Assembly: GCA_003599455.1 (NCBI GenBank)
Contig: QZKF01000022.1
Location: 1 to 36,302, forward strand
DNA from: Comamonadaceae bacterium
Lineage (GTDB): Bacteria; Pseudomonadota; Gammaproteobacteria; Burkholderiales; Burkholderiaceae_C
Length of the DNA: 36,302 nt
Direction: 5' to 3'
Every line of letters starts with the position of its first letter. Positions within the stretch are counted from its first letter, which is position 1. Below are positions 7,878-16,241 of this stretch, in pieces. The position numbers and the translations under genes were made by a program. Under the pieces are notes generated by a model that saw only the letters and a program-made list of their open reading frames with translations, had not been told where the DNA came from and made no database searches.

Positions 7878-10781
7878 TCAGGCGTTCAGACGCTGCAACT
7901 GCTCGCGCACCTTGCCCAGCGTGGCGGAAAAATCGGCCACGCGTTTCTTCTCCTGTTCGATCACCGCCGGCGGCGCCTTGGCCACGAAGGCCTCGTTCGA
8001 CAGCTTGGCCGTGGCCTTGACGATCTCGCCCTCCAGGCGCGTGGCTTCCTTGCCCAGCCGGGTTTTTTCGGCGGCCACGTCGATCTCCATGAACAGGCAC
8101 ATGCGCGCCTCGCCCGCGACCGCCACCGGCGCAGCCTGCGCCGCCGCGGCCCAGGCGGCCTCGTCCTCGAACACGCGCACCTCGCTGAGCTTGGCCAGGG
8201 CCTGCAGCACGGGGCCGGCGGCGCGCATGAAGTCGGTGTCACCCAGCACATAGAGCGGCAGTCGCGTGGCGGGTGAGACGCTCATCTCGCCACGCAGGTT
8301 GCGGCAGGCATCCACCAGGCCCTTGAGCTTGGTGACGTGGGCGATGGCCGCCTCGTCGATCTTGTTCAATTGCGCCTGCGGATAGCGCGCAATGCTCACC
8401 GACTCACCGGGCAGGCCGGCAACCGGTGCCACTTTCTGCCAGAGCTCCTCGGTGATGAACGGGATCACCGGATGCGCCAGGCGCAGGATGGCCTCCAGCG
8501 TGCGGATCAGCGTGCGGCGCGTGGCGCGCTGCTGCGACGCGTCACCGGTCTGGATCTGCACCTTGGCGATTTCCAGGTACCAGTCGCAGAACTCGTTCCA
8601 GACGAAGTCGTAGACCGCGTTGGCGACGTTGTCCAGGCGGTATTCGGCGAAGCCCTTGGCCACCTCGGCCTCGGTCTTCTGCAGCACCGAGCTGATCCAG
8701 CGGTCGGCCTGGCTGAAGCTGAGATACCCGTGGAAGGGCTGGCCCACGGCACATTCGGCCTTGGTGTGGTCTTCCAGGCCGCAGTCCTGGCCTTCGCAGT
8801 TCATCAGCGTGAAGCGCGTGGCGTTCCAGAGCTTGTTGCAGAAGTTGCGGTAGCCCTCGCAGCGCTTGCTGTCGAAGTTGATGCTGCGGCCCAGCGACGC
8901 CAGCGCGGCGAAGGTGAAGCGCAGCGCGTCCGCGCCGTAGGCCGGAATGCCCTCGGGAAATTCCTTCTCGGTCTGCTTGCGCACCTTGGGCGCGGTCTCG
9001 GGTTTGCGCAGGCCGGTGGTGCGCTTCTCCAGCAGGGGCGCGAGCGAGATGCCGTCGATGAGGTCCACCGGATCGAGCACGTTGCCTTCGCTCTTGCTCA
9101 TCTTGTGGCCCTGCGCATCGCGCACCAGGCCGTGGATGTAGACGTGTTTGAACGGCACGCGGCCGGTGAAGTGGGTCGTCATCATGATCATCCGGGCCAC
9201 CCAGAAGAAGATGATGTCGTAGCCCGTCACCAGCACGGTGCTGGGCAGGTACAGGTTGTAGTCCTCGGTCGCGCCGTCCTTCTGGTCCGGCCAGCCCATG
9301 GTGCTGAACGGCACCAGGGCGGAGGAGTACCAGGTGTCCAGCACGTCGGGGTCTCGCGTGAGCGTTTTGCCCGGGGCTTTCGCCTGCGCTTCGGCTTCGT
9401 TGCGCGCCACGATCACGGTGCCGGTCTCGTCGTACCAGGCCGGGATCTGGTGGCCCCACCAGAGCTGGCGGCTGATGCACCAGTCCTGGATGTTGTTCAT
9501 CCACTGGTTGTAGGTGTTGACCCAGTTCTCGGGCACGAACTTCACCTCGCCCGACTGCACGGCCGCAATCGCCTTGTCGGCGATGGACGTGCCGCTGGTG
9601 TTCTTGTCGTTGCCCTTGGCTTGCATGGCGACGAACCACTGGTCCGTGAGCATGGGCTCGACCACCTGGCCGGTGCGCGCGCAGCGCGGCACCATGAGCT
9701 TGTGCTTCTTCGTTTCCACCAGCAGGCCAGCGGCTTCCAGGTCGGCCACCACGGCCTTGCGCGCGACGAAGCGGTCCATGCCGCGGTACTTCGCGGGCGC
9801 GTTCTCGTTGATGGCCGCGTCCAGTGTGAGCACGCCGATGATCGGCAGCTGGTGGCGCTGGCCCACCGCGTAGTCGTTGGTGTCGTGCGCGGGCGTGACC
9901 TTGACCACGCCGGTGCCGAATGCGCGGTCCACATACGCATCGGCGATCACCGGGATGTCGCGGTCGCACAGCGGCAGCTTCACGGTCTTGCCGATCAGCG
10001 CGGTGTAGCGCTCGTCTTCCGGGTGCACCATCACCGCCACGTCGCCCAGCATGGTCTCGGGGCGTGTGGTGGCCACGGTGAGCGAGCCCGAGCCATCGGT
10101 CAGCGGATAGGCAATGTGCCAGAGGAAACCGTCTTCCTCTTCGCTTTCCACTTCCAGGTCCGACACCGCGGTCTTGAGCACCGGGTCCCAGTTCACCAGG
10201 CGCTTGCCGCGGTAGATCAGGCCCTGCTCGTACAGCCGCACGAAGGTCTCGGTGACGACCGTGCTGAGCTTGTCGTCCATGGTGAAGTACTCGCGGCTCC
10301 AGTCCACGCTGTCGCCCATGCGGCGCATCTGCGTGGTGATCGTGTTGCCGCTCTGTTCCTTCCACTCCCAGACCTTGGCCACGAAGTTCTTGCGCGCCTC
10401 GGCCGGTGTGGGGCCCATGTCATGCCGGCTGATGCCTTGCGACTGCAGCTGGCGTTCCACCACGATCTGGGTGGCGATGCCGGCGTGGTCGGTGCCAGGC
10501 ACCCAGACCGTGTTCGCGCCCGCCATGCGGTGGTAGCGCGTGAGGCTGTCCATGATGGTCTGGTTGAACGCGTGGCCCATGTGCAGGGTGCCGGTGACGT
10601 TGGGCGGGGGCAGCTGGATCGCGAACGACGGCGCATCCGCCTGGGGCTGGCCGGTGCCGCGGAAGCCGGCCACGCCGTAGCCGCGCCGCTCCCACTCGGG
10701 GCCCCAGCGGGCTTCGAGCGGGGCGGGTTCGAACGATTTCGCCAGGGATTGCAGGCCGGGCTGGTTCAGGGTGTCGGTCAT
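7878..10781 (-). CDS. valS: Valyl-tRNA synthetase
   Basis: Charges tRNA-Val; class I synthetase, 967 residues with this start. The HIGH signature is HMGH in [13 protein letters not shown], the KMSKS loop is present as [13 protein letters not shown], and the editing (CP1) domain lies between them with [10 protein letters not shown]. The C-terminal anticodon-binding domain ends in a coiled coil rich in Lys and Glu (final 65 residues), typical of bacterial ValRS. The frame remains open nine codons further upstream (to 10808), but the ATG at 10781 gives MTDTLNQPG, more like the family start. The upstream stretch overlaps a hairpin that probably terminates the preceding operon. Confidence 0.97.
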   Translation of the reverse strand: MTDTLNQPGLQSLAKSFEPAPLEARWGPEWERRGYGVAGFRGTGQPQADAPSFAIQLPPPNVTGTLHMGHAFNQTIMDSLTRYHRMAGANTVWVPGTDHAGIATQIVVERQLQSQGISRHDMGPTPAEARKNFVAKVWEWKEQSGNTITTQMRRMGDSVDWSREYFTMDDKLSTVVTETFVRLYEQGLIYRGKRLVNWDPVLKTAVSDLEVESEEEDGFLWHIAYPLTDGSGSLTVATTRPETMLGDVAVMVHPEDERYTALIGKTVKLPLCDRDIPVIADAYVDRAFGTGVVKVTPAHDTNDYAVGQRHQLPIIGVLTLDAAINENAPAKYRGMDRFVARKAVVADLEAAGLLVETKKHKLMVPRCARTGQVVEPMLTDQWFVAMQAKGNDKNTSGTSIADKAIAAVQSGEVKFVPENWVNTYNQWMNNIQDWCISRQLWWGHQIPAWYDETGTVIVARNEAEAQAKAPGKTLTRDPDVLDTWYSSALVPFSTMGWPDQKDGATEDYNLYLPSTVLVTGYDIIFFWVARMIMMTTHFTGRVPFKHVYIHGLVRDAQGHKMSKSEGNVLDPVDLIDGISLAPLLEKRTTGLRKPETAPKVRKQTEKEFPEGIPAYGADALRFTFAALASLGRSINFDSKRCEGYRNFCNKLWNATRFTLMNCEGQDCGLEDHTKAECAVGQPFHGYLSFSQADRWISSVLQKTEAEVAKGFAEYRLDNVANAVYDFVWNEFCDWYLEIAKVQIQTGDASQQRATRRTLIRTLEAILRLAHPVIPFITEELWQKVAPVAGLPGESVSIARYPQAQLNKIDEAAIAHVTKLKGLVDACRNLRGEMSVSPATRLPLYVLGDTDFMRAAGPVLQALAKLSEVRVFEDEAAWAAAAQAAPVAVAGEARMCLFMEIDVAAEKTRLGKEATRLEGEIVKATAKLSNEAFVAKAPPAVIEQEKKRVADFSATLGKVREQLQRLNA

Positions 10782-10801
10782 GTGGCGCGCCAAAAATGGA
10801 A

Positions 10802-10823
10802 ACGGCATCCCGCAGGATGCCGT
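10802..10823 (-). terminator. Hairpin between the VOC/monooxygenase operon and valS
   Basis: A nine-base stem (ACGGCATCC with GGATGCCGT) around a four-base loop. Read on the minus strand it is followed by TTCC and then TTTTT before valS. That is an acceptable, slightly imperfect intrinsic terminator for the 10868-13420 operon. On the plus strand there is no T run. Confidence 0.6.
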
Positions 10824-10867
10824 CAGGGAGAGCAGGGGAAGGGCCCGATTTTATTCGAGCCACCCGC

Positions 10868-11065
10868 TCAGGCCGTGGAGGTCGGCATTTGCCGGGCCGC
10901 GGCAATGCACGCCTTGAGCACGCGCGCGTCGCCGATCTGGTTGGCCAGCAGCAGGATCAGGCGGGCGTTGAGCAGCTCGGCGTCTTCACGGCTGAGGCCG
11001 GCGTGCGCGTCGAGCAGTTGTTCGTAGAACGCGTCCGCGTCCTGGAAATGGGGCGTGGTCTTCAT
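10868..11065 (-). CDS. DUF2783 small protein
   Basis: A 65-residue acidic protein, mostly alpha-helical, with the stretch ADAFYEQLLDAHAGLSREDAELLNARL. This matches the DUF2783 family as I recall it, small proteins typically encoded beside FAD aromatic-ring hydroxylases and VOC proteins in beta-proteobacteria. No function is established. The start codon overlaps the stop of the monooxygenase gene (ATGA), which indicates coupled translation and a likely 1:1 role as partner or stabiliser. No signal peptide, membrane helix or cysteine cluster is visible. Confidence 0.75.
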   Translation of the reverse strand: MKTTPHFQDADAFYEQLLDAHAGLSREDAELLNARLILLLANQIGDARVLKACIAAARQMPTSTA

Positions 11066-12792
11066 GGGGTGTCTCCGCGCAGGCCCAGCGAGCGCTCGAT
11101 GGCGGCCACCAGCCGGGTGTTGATGGTCTCGCCGGTGGCGGCGAGGTAACCGTCGGGGCGCACCAGCGCCCAGGCGTGGCCGAACACGTGGCAGGCGCCC
11201 TGCAGGTGGCCCTTGGGGTCGCGCACGTGTTCCATGGCCTGGGCCGGGGCGTCGGGGCCGAGCACCTGCACGGCGCGCACCGGGGCGTCCAGGCACAGGC
11301 GGCGCAGGCGCTGCAGGGCTGTGGCCGGCAGGTCGCCGAACACCAGCACCAGCAGGTCGCCGGCGGCCCAGTTCAGCAGCGCGTTGACCGTGCCCGGGCT
11401 GCCGTCGCCCCAGGCGAATGGCACGTTCTGCACCGACTGGCCGGCCGCGCTGCCGGGTGCGTAGGTGCAGGCCCGGGAGTGGCTGTACGGGTTGGCCACG
11501 GCCATGCGCCCGGTGTTGATGAGCGCGCGCGCGAACGGGTGCTGCCTGGCCAGGCCGATGGCGGCTTCGCGGAACAGGCGCTCGCTGCCGTCGGCCGGGC
11601 GCAGGAAGCGCGCGGTGCGGTTGGTCACGCACACGTTCTGCTGCGCGGCCTCCAGGCGCTCGTCATCGTAGCTTTGCAGCAGCGCCGCGTCGGCCTTGCC
11701 GCGCAGCACGGCGGCCAGTTTCCAGGCCAGGTTGTCGGCGTCGGCCACGCCGGTGTTGCCGCCGCGCGCGCCAAACGGGCTGACCACCTTGGCCGAGTCG
11801 CCCATGAGGAAGACGCGGCCGTGGCGCATGGCGTGCACGCACTCGCTGCGGTAGGCGTAGGGCCCGACCCAGACGATCTCGACGTCCACGTCGGGGCCGA
11901 ACTGGCGCGCCAGGCGCTCGCGCACCACGTCCTCGCGGCTCACCGCCTCGGGATCGGCGTTGGGCGCCATCTGGTAGTCGATGCGCCAGACGTCGTCGGC
12001 CATGAGGTGCTGCCAGACCGCGCGGTTCTCGTTGAACGGCGCCTCGATCCAGGTGTGGCGCTCCACCGGCGGGTGGGTGCTGAAGCGCACATCGGCGATG
12101 CACCAGCGGTCGTCGCCGCGGCGCGAATCGAAAGGCACCTGGAGCCACTTGCGCAGCGGGCTGTGCGAGCCGGTGGCGTCGATCACGTGCTCGGCCTCGA
12201 TGCGGTAGCTGCCGGCCGGTGTTTCCACCGTGAGCGTGGCGCAGTCGGCGCCTTGCTCGAAGGCGGTCAGGCGGTTCTGCCAGCGCAGCTCGACCACGCC
12301 GAGCTCCTGGATGCGCTCGACCAGGAAGCCCTCGATGTAGAACTGCTGGATGTTGACGAAGGGTGGCTGGCTGGAGAGGTGGAAGTTGCCCTGCTGGCGC
12401 AGGTCGAAGCTGTAGACCTCGTCGTCGCCGGCGAAGGTGCGGCCCACGCTCCACTGCACGCCCTTGGCGGCAATGCGCTCGAAGATGCCCAGTCGCTCGA
12501 AGATCTCCAGCGACTTCTGCGTGTAGCAGATGCCGCGCGAGGACGCGCCCTTCACGCCCACGGTGTTGTCTTCGTCGATCAGCACCGCGCGCACGCCCAG
12601 GCGCGCCAGAGAGCACGCCAGGGTGAGGCCGGTGATGCCGCCACCCACGATGACCACGGGGTGGCGCACCATGGCGCCGCCTTGCAGTTCGGGCGGAGGC
12701 ACGAAGGGGTATTCGGGCAGCACGTAGCCGGCGCCGCCGGTGAACTCGTAGCTGTTGGTGAGGGCGGTCTCGCGGTAGGTGGTGGTGGTCAT
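11062..12792 (-). CDS. FAD-dependent aromatic-ring monooxygenase (MhpA-like)
   Basis: A 576-residue group A flavoprotein monooxygenase. An N-terminal extension of about 40 residues precedes the Rossmann motif VVIVGGGITGLTLACSLARLG (glycines from residue 50). The DATGS segment and the FAD ribityl-binding motif RVFLMGDSAKVVSPFGARGGNTGVAD follow. A C-terminal domain ends ALVRPDGYLAATGE, as in phenol, 3-(3-hydroxyphenyl)propionate and resorcinol hydroxylases. Such enzymes add one oxygen atom ortho or para to a phenolic hydroxyl. Its place between a VOC protein and DUF2783 supports an aromatic-degradation role, but the substrate is not deducible. The ATG gives MTTTTYRETAL; the frame is open further upstream but that part overlaps the VOC gene. 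Confidence 0.88.
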   Translation of the reverse strand: MTTTTYRETALTNSYEFTGGAGYVLPEYPFVPPPELQGGAMVRHPVVIVGGGITGLTLACSLARLGVRAVLIDEDNTVGVKGASSRGICYTQKSLEIFERLGIFERIAAKGVQWSVGRTFAGDDEVYSFDLRQQGNFHLSSQPPFVNIQQFYIEGFLVERIQELGVVELRWQNRLTAFEQGADCATLTVETPAGSYRIEAEHVIDATGSHSPLRKWLQVPFDSRRGDDRWCIADVRFSTHPPVERHTWIEAPFNENRAVWQHLMADDVWRIDYQMAPNADPEAVSREDVVRERLARQFGPDVDVEIVWVGPYAYRSECVHAMRHGRVFLMGDSAKVVSPFGARGGNTGVADADNLAWKLAAVLRGKADAALLQSYDDERLEAAQQNVCVTNRTARFLRPADGSERLFREAAIGLARQHPFARALINTGRMAVANPYSHSRACTYAPGSAAGQSVQNVPFAWGDGSPGTVNALLNWAAGDLLVLVFGDLPATALQRLRRLCLDAPVRAVQVLGPDAPAQAMEHVRDPKGHLQGACHVFGHAWALVRPDGYLAATGETINTRLVAAIERSLGLRGDTP

Positions 12793-12805
12793 TCGTCGGC
12801 CCCGC

Positions 12806-13420
12806 TCAGGACTTCGCGCGCGCCGCCACCTCGGGCCGGTCGTTCTGTTGCGGCTTGAGCGGTGCGGCGGTCCTGCCCTCGGCGCGTTCGCGGCGCCACT
12901 GCTCCTTGCGGGTGTTCCACTCGGCCAGGCGCGCGTGCGCGGTCTTGCTTTCCTCCAGCATCTCGAACGCATCGGCGAGCTGCGCGGTGAGCTCCAGGCG
13001 GATGCCGTTGGGGTCGAAGAAATAGATGCTCTTGAAGATGTGGTGGTCGGTCACGCCCAGCACCTCGATGCCGCTGGCCTCCAGCCGGGCCTTGGTGTTT
13101 TCCAGCTCCTGCTCGGTGTCCACGCGGAAGCTGATGTGGTTGACCCATTTCGGCGTGTTGGGGCTGGGCAGCGCGGCCTCGTCGTCGCCGAGGTCGAAGA
13201 AGGCGATGAAGGAGCCGTCCTGCAGGCGGAAGAAGAAGTGCGTGTACGGGCAGTACTCGCCGGTGCTGGGCACGTAGTCGCTCTGGATGATGTGGTACAG
13301 CGGCAGGCCCAGGATGTCTTCGTAGAAGCGGCGCGTTTCCTCCGCGTCTTTCGCGCGGTAGGCGTAGTGGTGCAGCTGCTGGATGGGTGCGGGTGCGGGC
13401 AGGGTGGCGGGGGTCGGCAT
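12806..13420 (-). CDS. VOC-family protein, extradiol-dioxygenase-like
   Basis: A 204-residue vicinal-oxygen-chelate protein, first gene of the operon. The metal-binding pattern is visible: His17 or His18 in LHHYAYRAKD, His95 in WVNHISFRVD and Glu143 in GIRLELT. The repeat FYEDILGLPLYH and FFDPNGIRLEL mark the two beta-alpha-beta-beta-beta units. One VOC module of this size occurs in small extradiol ring-cleavage dioxygenases and glyoxalase-like enzymes. The C-terminal 50 residues are charged and probably helical. With the monooxygenase 13 bases downstream, hydroxylation followed by ring cleavage is a reasonable inference. No hydrolase or transporter of such a pathway is in the window. Confidence 0.85.
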   Translation of the reverse strand: MPTPATLPAPAPIQQLHHYAYRAKDAEETRRFYEDILGLPLYHIIQSDYVPSTGEYCPYTHFFFRLQDGSFIAFFDLGDDEAALPSPNTPKWVNHISFRVDTEQELENTKARLEASGIEVLGVTDHHIFKSIYFFDPNGIRLELTAQLADAFEMLEESKTAHARLAEWNTRKEQWRRERAEGRTAAPLKPQQNDRPEVAARAKS

Positions 13421-13473
13421 GTCGGTCTCCTGATGGTCGGCGGATGCGGGCGCTGGGGCGTCTGGCGTTCACC

Positions 13474-13501
13474 ATTATGCAACGCATTTCTCTTATCGTA
13501 A
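13474..13501 (-). promoter_or_regulatory. Candidate promoter of the VOC/monooxygenase operon
   Basis: Read on the minus strand, CATAAT (five of six matches to the -10 consensus, 13474-13479) lies 16 bases after TTACGA (weak -35, 13496-13501). A short dyad ATGC-AAC-GCAT (13477-13487) overlaps the -10 and could be an operator. The rest of the 312-base gap 13421-13732 holds this promoter and the divergent rubrerythrin promoter; I see no further gene in it. Confidence 0.45.
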
Positions 13502-13557
13502 TTCTATGGGCCCACGTCGCGCTCCAGTTTGATGCTTTCCCCGGGGCATGTCGACGT

Positions 13558-13592
13558 TGTTGAGAACGGTTATCAATCAATTGAACTTGATA
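13558..13592 (+). promoter_or_regulatory. Fur-like box overlapping a second palindrome, upstream of rubrerythrin
   Basis: TGAGAACGGTTATCA (13561-13575) matches the classical Fur inverted repeat TGATAAT-n-ATTATCA at 11 of 14 positions. It overlaps a second palindrome with arms TATCAA (13571-13576) and TTGATA (13587-13592) and an internal TCAATTGA. The second dyad could be read by OxyR or another LysR-type regulator, but its spacing does not fit the four-element OxyR consensus well. Both lie directly upstream of or over the candidate -35. Confidence 0.45.
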
Positions 13593-13616
13593 GTCCCGTG
13601 CAATCCACCGCATAGT
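13587..13616 (+). promoter_or_regulatory. Candidate sigma-70 promoter for the rubrerythrin operon
   Basis: TTGATA (13587-13592) and CATAGT (13611-13616) are separated by 18 bases and would start transcription near 13623. That leaves a 110-base leader before the rubrerythrin ATG. The centre of the TATCAA/TTGATA dyad would then be at about -41.5, the position expected for an activator touching RNA polymerase. Confidence 0.45.
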
Positions 13617-13732
13617 CCAGAACAATTAGACCTGGCTCCCCAGCGGGCGTATGGTCTGGCAGTCTCAACAGGTGCGGGGCCTCCTGCCCGGACCTCTTGG
13701 GCGTTTCTTCAACCCACGCAAGGAGATACCAC

Positions 13733-14155
13733 ATGCCCGCATTGAAAGGCTCGAAAACCGAGCAATGCCTGAAGGACGCCTTCGCCGGCGAATCCCAGGC
13801 CAACCGCCGCTACCTGTACTTCGCAAACAAGGCCGACGTGGAAGGCCAGAACGATGTGGCCGCGCTGTTCCGCTCGACCGCCGAAGGCGAGACCGGCCAT
13901 GCGCACGGCCACCTCGAGTTCCTGGAGCAGTCCGGCGACCCCGCCACCGGCATGCCGATCGGCGCGACCCGCCTGAACCTGGCGTCGGCCGTCGCGGGTG
14001 AAACCCACGAGTACACCGACATGTACCCGGGCATGGCCAAGACCGCGCGCGAAGAAGGCTTCGACGAAGTCGCCGACTGGTTCGAGACCCTGGCCAAGGC
14101 CGAGCGCTCGCACGCCAACCGCTACACCAAGGCCCTGAACGAGCTGGTGGACTGA
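13733..14155 (+). CDS. Rubrerythrin (diiron domain only)
   Basis: A peroxide-scavenging diiron protein of 140 residues; it lacks the C-terminal rubredoxin domain of classical rubrerythrin. All diiron ligands can be placed: Glu20, Glu53 and His56 in [10 protein letters not shown], Glu90/Glu93 in AGETHEY, and Glu124 with His127 in [10 protein letters not shown]. Without its own rubredoxin it needs an external electron donor, and the iron-sulfur gene downstream is an obvious candidate. A strong AGGAGA ribosome binding site precedes the ATG; upstream in-frame codons are not preceded by one. First gene of a three-gene cassette with the Fe-S protein and DUF3501. Expected to be cytoplasmic (no signal peptide). 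Confidence 0.93.
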   Translation: MPALKGSKTEQCLKDAFAGESQANRRYLYFANKADVEGQNDVAALFRSTAEGETGHAHGHLEFLEQSGDPATGMPIGATRLNLASAVAGETHEYTDMYPGMAKTAREEGFDEVADWFETLAKAERSHANRYTKALNELVD

Positions 14156-14170
14156 CCGTTGATGCTGAAG

Positions 14171-14230
14171 ACGCTGCGCCGCGAGGCGCAGCGTTCCTGA
14201 AAGGGCTTGCGCCGACGAGCCCTTCCAGGA
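14171..14230 (+). other. Two tandem RNA hairpins between rubrerythrin and the Fe-S gene
   Basis: Hairpin 1 (14171-14194) is a perfect ten-base stem with a GCGA tetraloop. Hairpin 2 (14195-14230) begins at the next base and pairs TCCTG-x-AAGGGCT with AGCCCTT-x-CAGGA across a ten-base loop with one mismatch. Neither has a T run, so simple termination is unlikely. They may set the ratio of rubrerythrin to the downstream genes by partial termination, RNA stabilisation or processing. Confidence 0.55.
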
Positions 14231-14268
14231 ACCCACGACACAACCCGCATCAGACGAGGACGACAACG

Positions 14269-15618
14269 ATGGCCACCGAAGGCAACCTGCAAGCCCCCAC
14301 CCGGCACGCGCTCGACTGGAAGAACCCCGACTTCCACGACGAGGAAAAATGTTTCCACGAGCTCGAACGCATCTTCGACATCTGCCACGGATGCCGCCGC
14401 TGTGTGAGCCTGTGCGGTTCCTTTCCCACGCTGTTCGACCTGGTCGACGAGAGCAAGACCATGGAGGTCGATGGCGTGGACAAGCAGGACTACTGGAAGG
14501 TGGTCGACCAGTGCTACATGTGCGACCTCTGCTACATGACCAAGTGCCCGTACACGCCGCCGCACGAATGGAACCTGGACTTCCCGCACACCATGCTGCG
14601 TGCCAAGGCCATCAAGTTCAAAAAGGGTGAGGTCGGTCTGGCCGAAAAATTCCTCGCTTCCACCGACGTGCACGGCCAGTTCGCCGGCATTCCCATCGTG
14701 GTGCAGGTGGCCAACGCGGTGAACAAGACCCAGGTGGCGCGCCAGGTGATGGAGCGCGTGGCCGGTGTCGACAAGGACGCCTGGCTGCCCGAGCTGGCGA
14801 CGAAGAAGTTTCGCTCCGGCACGCCGCAGGCGAAGGCCATCGAGGTGAAGGATGGTGAGAAGACACCCGGCAAGGTGGCGATCTTCGCCACCTGCTACAT
14901 CAACTACAACGAGCCCGGCATCGGCCTGGACCTGCTCAAGATCCTCGACCACAACGAAATTCCCTATGTGATCGTCGAGAAGGAAAAATGCTGCGGCATG
15001 CCCAAGCTCGAGCTGGGCGACCTGGACTCGGTGCAGGCGAGCAAGGAGGCCAACATCCCGGTGCTGGCCAGGTACGCGAAGGACGGCTACGCCATCCTCG
15101 CCGCGGTGCCGAGTTGCGCGCTGATGTTCAAGCAGGAGATCCCGCTCATGTTCCCCGACGACGCCGACACCCAGCTGGTGAAGGAGCACATGTGGGACCC
15201 GTTCGAGTACTTCATGGCGCGCAAGCGCGACGGCCTGCTCAAGACCGAATTCCCGCAGAAGCTGGGCAACGTTAGCTACCAGATCCCCTGCCACGGCCGG
15301 GTGCAGAACATCGGCCGCAAGACCGAGGAAATGCTCAAGATGATCCCGGACACCACCATCAACACCATCGAGCGCTGCTCGGGCCACGCCGGCACCTTCG
15401 GCGTGAAGAAGGCATACCACCAGACCGCGATGAAGATCGGCAAGCCGGTGTTCAAGGCCATGGCCACCATGAAGGACGGCGCCCGGCCCGACTACATCAG
15501 CTCGGACTGCCCGCTCGGCGGCCACCACATCGCCCAGGGGTTTGAAGTGAACGGCCTCGGTGCGCCCGAACTGCAGCACCCGCTGAGCCTGGTGGCGCAC
15601 GCCTACGGACTGAAGTAA
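14269..15618 (+). CDS. Fe-S/CCG-domain protein (GlpC/HdrD-like), rubrerythrin-associated
   Basis: A 449-residue iron-sulfur protein. The N-terminal half has two ferredoxin-type cluster motifs: Cys39-x2-Cys42-x2-Cys45-x3-Cys49 and Cys82-x2-Cys85-x2-Cys88-x4-Cys93-Pro. The second has one extra residue before its last cysteine. The C-terminal half has two CCG-like repeats: Cys209-x31-Cys241-Cys242-x40-Cys283, and Cys341-x28-Cys370-Ser-x42-Cys414. Compared with the canonical CxnCCxnCxxC, both repeats lack the final cysteine and the second has CS for CC. Such proteins pass electrons as in anaerobic glycerol-3-phosphate dehydrogenase GlpC and heterodisulfide reductase. Here, between rubrerythrin and DUF3501, it may reduce rubrerythrin, which is an inference. 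A GAGGA ribosome binding site precedes the ATG. Confidence 0.88.
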   Translation: MATEGNLQAPTRHALDWKNPDFHDEEKCFHELERIFDICHGCRRCVSLCGSFPTLFDLVDESKTMEVDGVDKQDYWKVVDQCYMCDLCYMTKCPYTPPHEWNLDFPHTMLRAKAIKFKKGEVGLAEKFLASTDVHGQFAGIPIVVQVANAVNKTQVARQVMERVAGVDKDAWLPELATKKFRSGTPQAKAIEVKDGEKTPGKVAIFATCYINYNEPGIGLDLLKILDHNEIPYVIVEKEKCCGMPKLELGDLDSVQASKEANIPVLARYAKDGYAILAAVPSCALMFKQEIPLMFPDDADTQLVKEHMWDPFEYFMARKRDGLLKTEFPQKLGNVSYQIPCHGRVQNIGRKTEEMLKMIPDTTINTIERCSGHAGTFGVKKAYHQTAMKIGKPVFKAMATMKDGARPDYISSDCPLGGHHIAQGFEVNGLGAPELQHPLSLVAHAYGLK

Positions 15619-15628
15619 GGAGACACCC

Positions 15629-16219
15629 ATGCAACTCACCGGTCACATCACCGCCGACACCCTCATGAGCCTGGAGGCCTACACCAAGTGGCGCAAGGTG
15701 CACAAGCCCGAGATCATTGCCCACCGCAAGCTGCGCAGCGTGCGCCTGGGCGAGCACATCAACCTGCAGTTCGAAAGCGAGACCACCATCCGCTACCAGA
15801 TCCAGGAGATGCTGCGCATCGAGAAGATCTTCGAGGAAGAGGGCATCGAGCAGGAGATCGAGGCCTACGCGCCGCTGGTGCCCGATGGCCACAACTGGAA
15901 GGCCACGATGATGATCGAGTACACCGACGTCAACGAGCGCAAGCGCGAGCTCGCGCGCCTGATCGGTGTGGAAGACCGCCTCTTCGTCGAGGTCGAAGGC
16001 CATGTCCGCGTCTACGCGATCGCCGACGAGGACCTGGACCGCGAGAACGACGAGAAGACCTCGGCCGTGCACTTCGTGCGCTTCGAATTCACGCCGCCCA
16101 TGCGCGCGGCCATCCAGGCCGGCGCCGCGGTGAAGATCGGCTGCGACCACACCCACTACCCGGCCCACGTGCAGGTGACTCCGGAAACGCTGGCTTCGCT
16201 GGCGGGCGACCTGAGGTAA
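15629..16219 (+). CDS. DUF3501 family protein
   Basis: A 196-residue soluble protein with no assigned function. It starts MQLTGHITADTLMSLEAY and contains RSVRLGEHINLQFES, IRYQIQEMLRIEKIFEE and a C-terminal CDHTHYPA segment. Only one cysteine is present, close to a histidine pair, which could bind a metal but is not a known motif. I recall DUF3501 genes regularly following rubrerythrin and GlpC-like Fe-S genes in beta- and alpha-proteobacteria. An AAGGAGA ribosome binding site overlaps the stop of the Fe-S gene and gives a ten-base gap. It ends the cassette and a strong terminator follows. Confidence 0.85.
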   Translation: MQLTGHITADTLMSLEAYTKWRKVHKPEIIAHRKLRSVRLGEHINLQFESETTIRYQIQEMLRIEKIFEEEGIEQEIEAYAPLVPDGHNWKATMMIEYTDVNERKRELARLIGVEDRLFVEVEGHVRVYAIADEDLDRENDEKTSAVHFVRFEFTPPMRAAIQAGAAVKIGCDHTHYPAHVQVTPETLASLAGDLR

Positions 16220-16241
16220 CGCGCACCGTTGGCGATAATCA

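Noticed and set aside
10782..10808. Nine extra N-terminal codons for valS
   Set aside because: The upstream ATG lies inside the hairpin that ends the preceding operon and the added residues are not typical of the family.
8337..11027. An open frame of almost 900 codons on the plus strand opposite valS
   Set aside because: It is rich in Arg, His, Gly and Val, has no recognisable motif and mirrors the high-GC codon pattern of valS, which has all synthetase signatures. It is a compositional shadow.
13421..13732. A possible small gene in the 312-base gap before rubrerythrin
   Set aside because: The frames there lack a start with a ribosome binding site and the base composition is lower in GC, as expected for two divergent promoters.
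14122..15639. A 505-codon frame antisense to the Fe-S protein gene
   Set aside because: The sense strand has the complete, regularly spaced cysteine motifs; the antisense product is low-complexity His/Val/Leu/Arg sequence.
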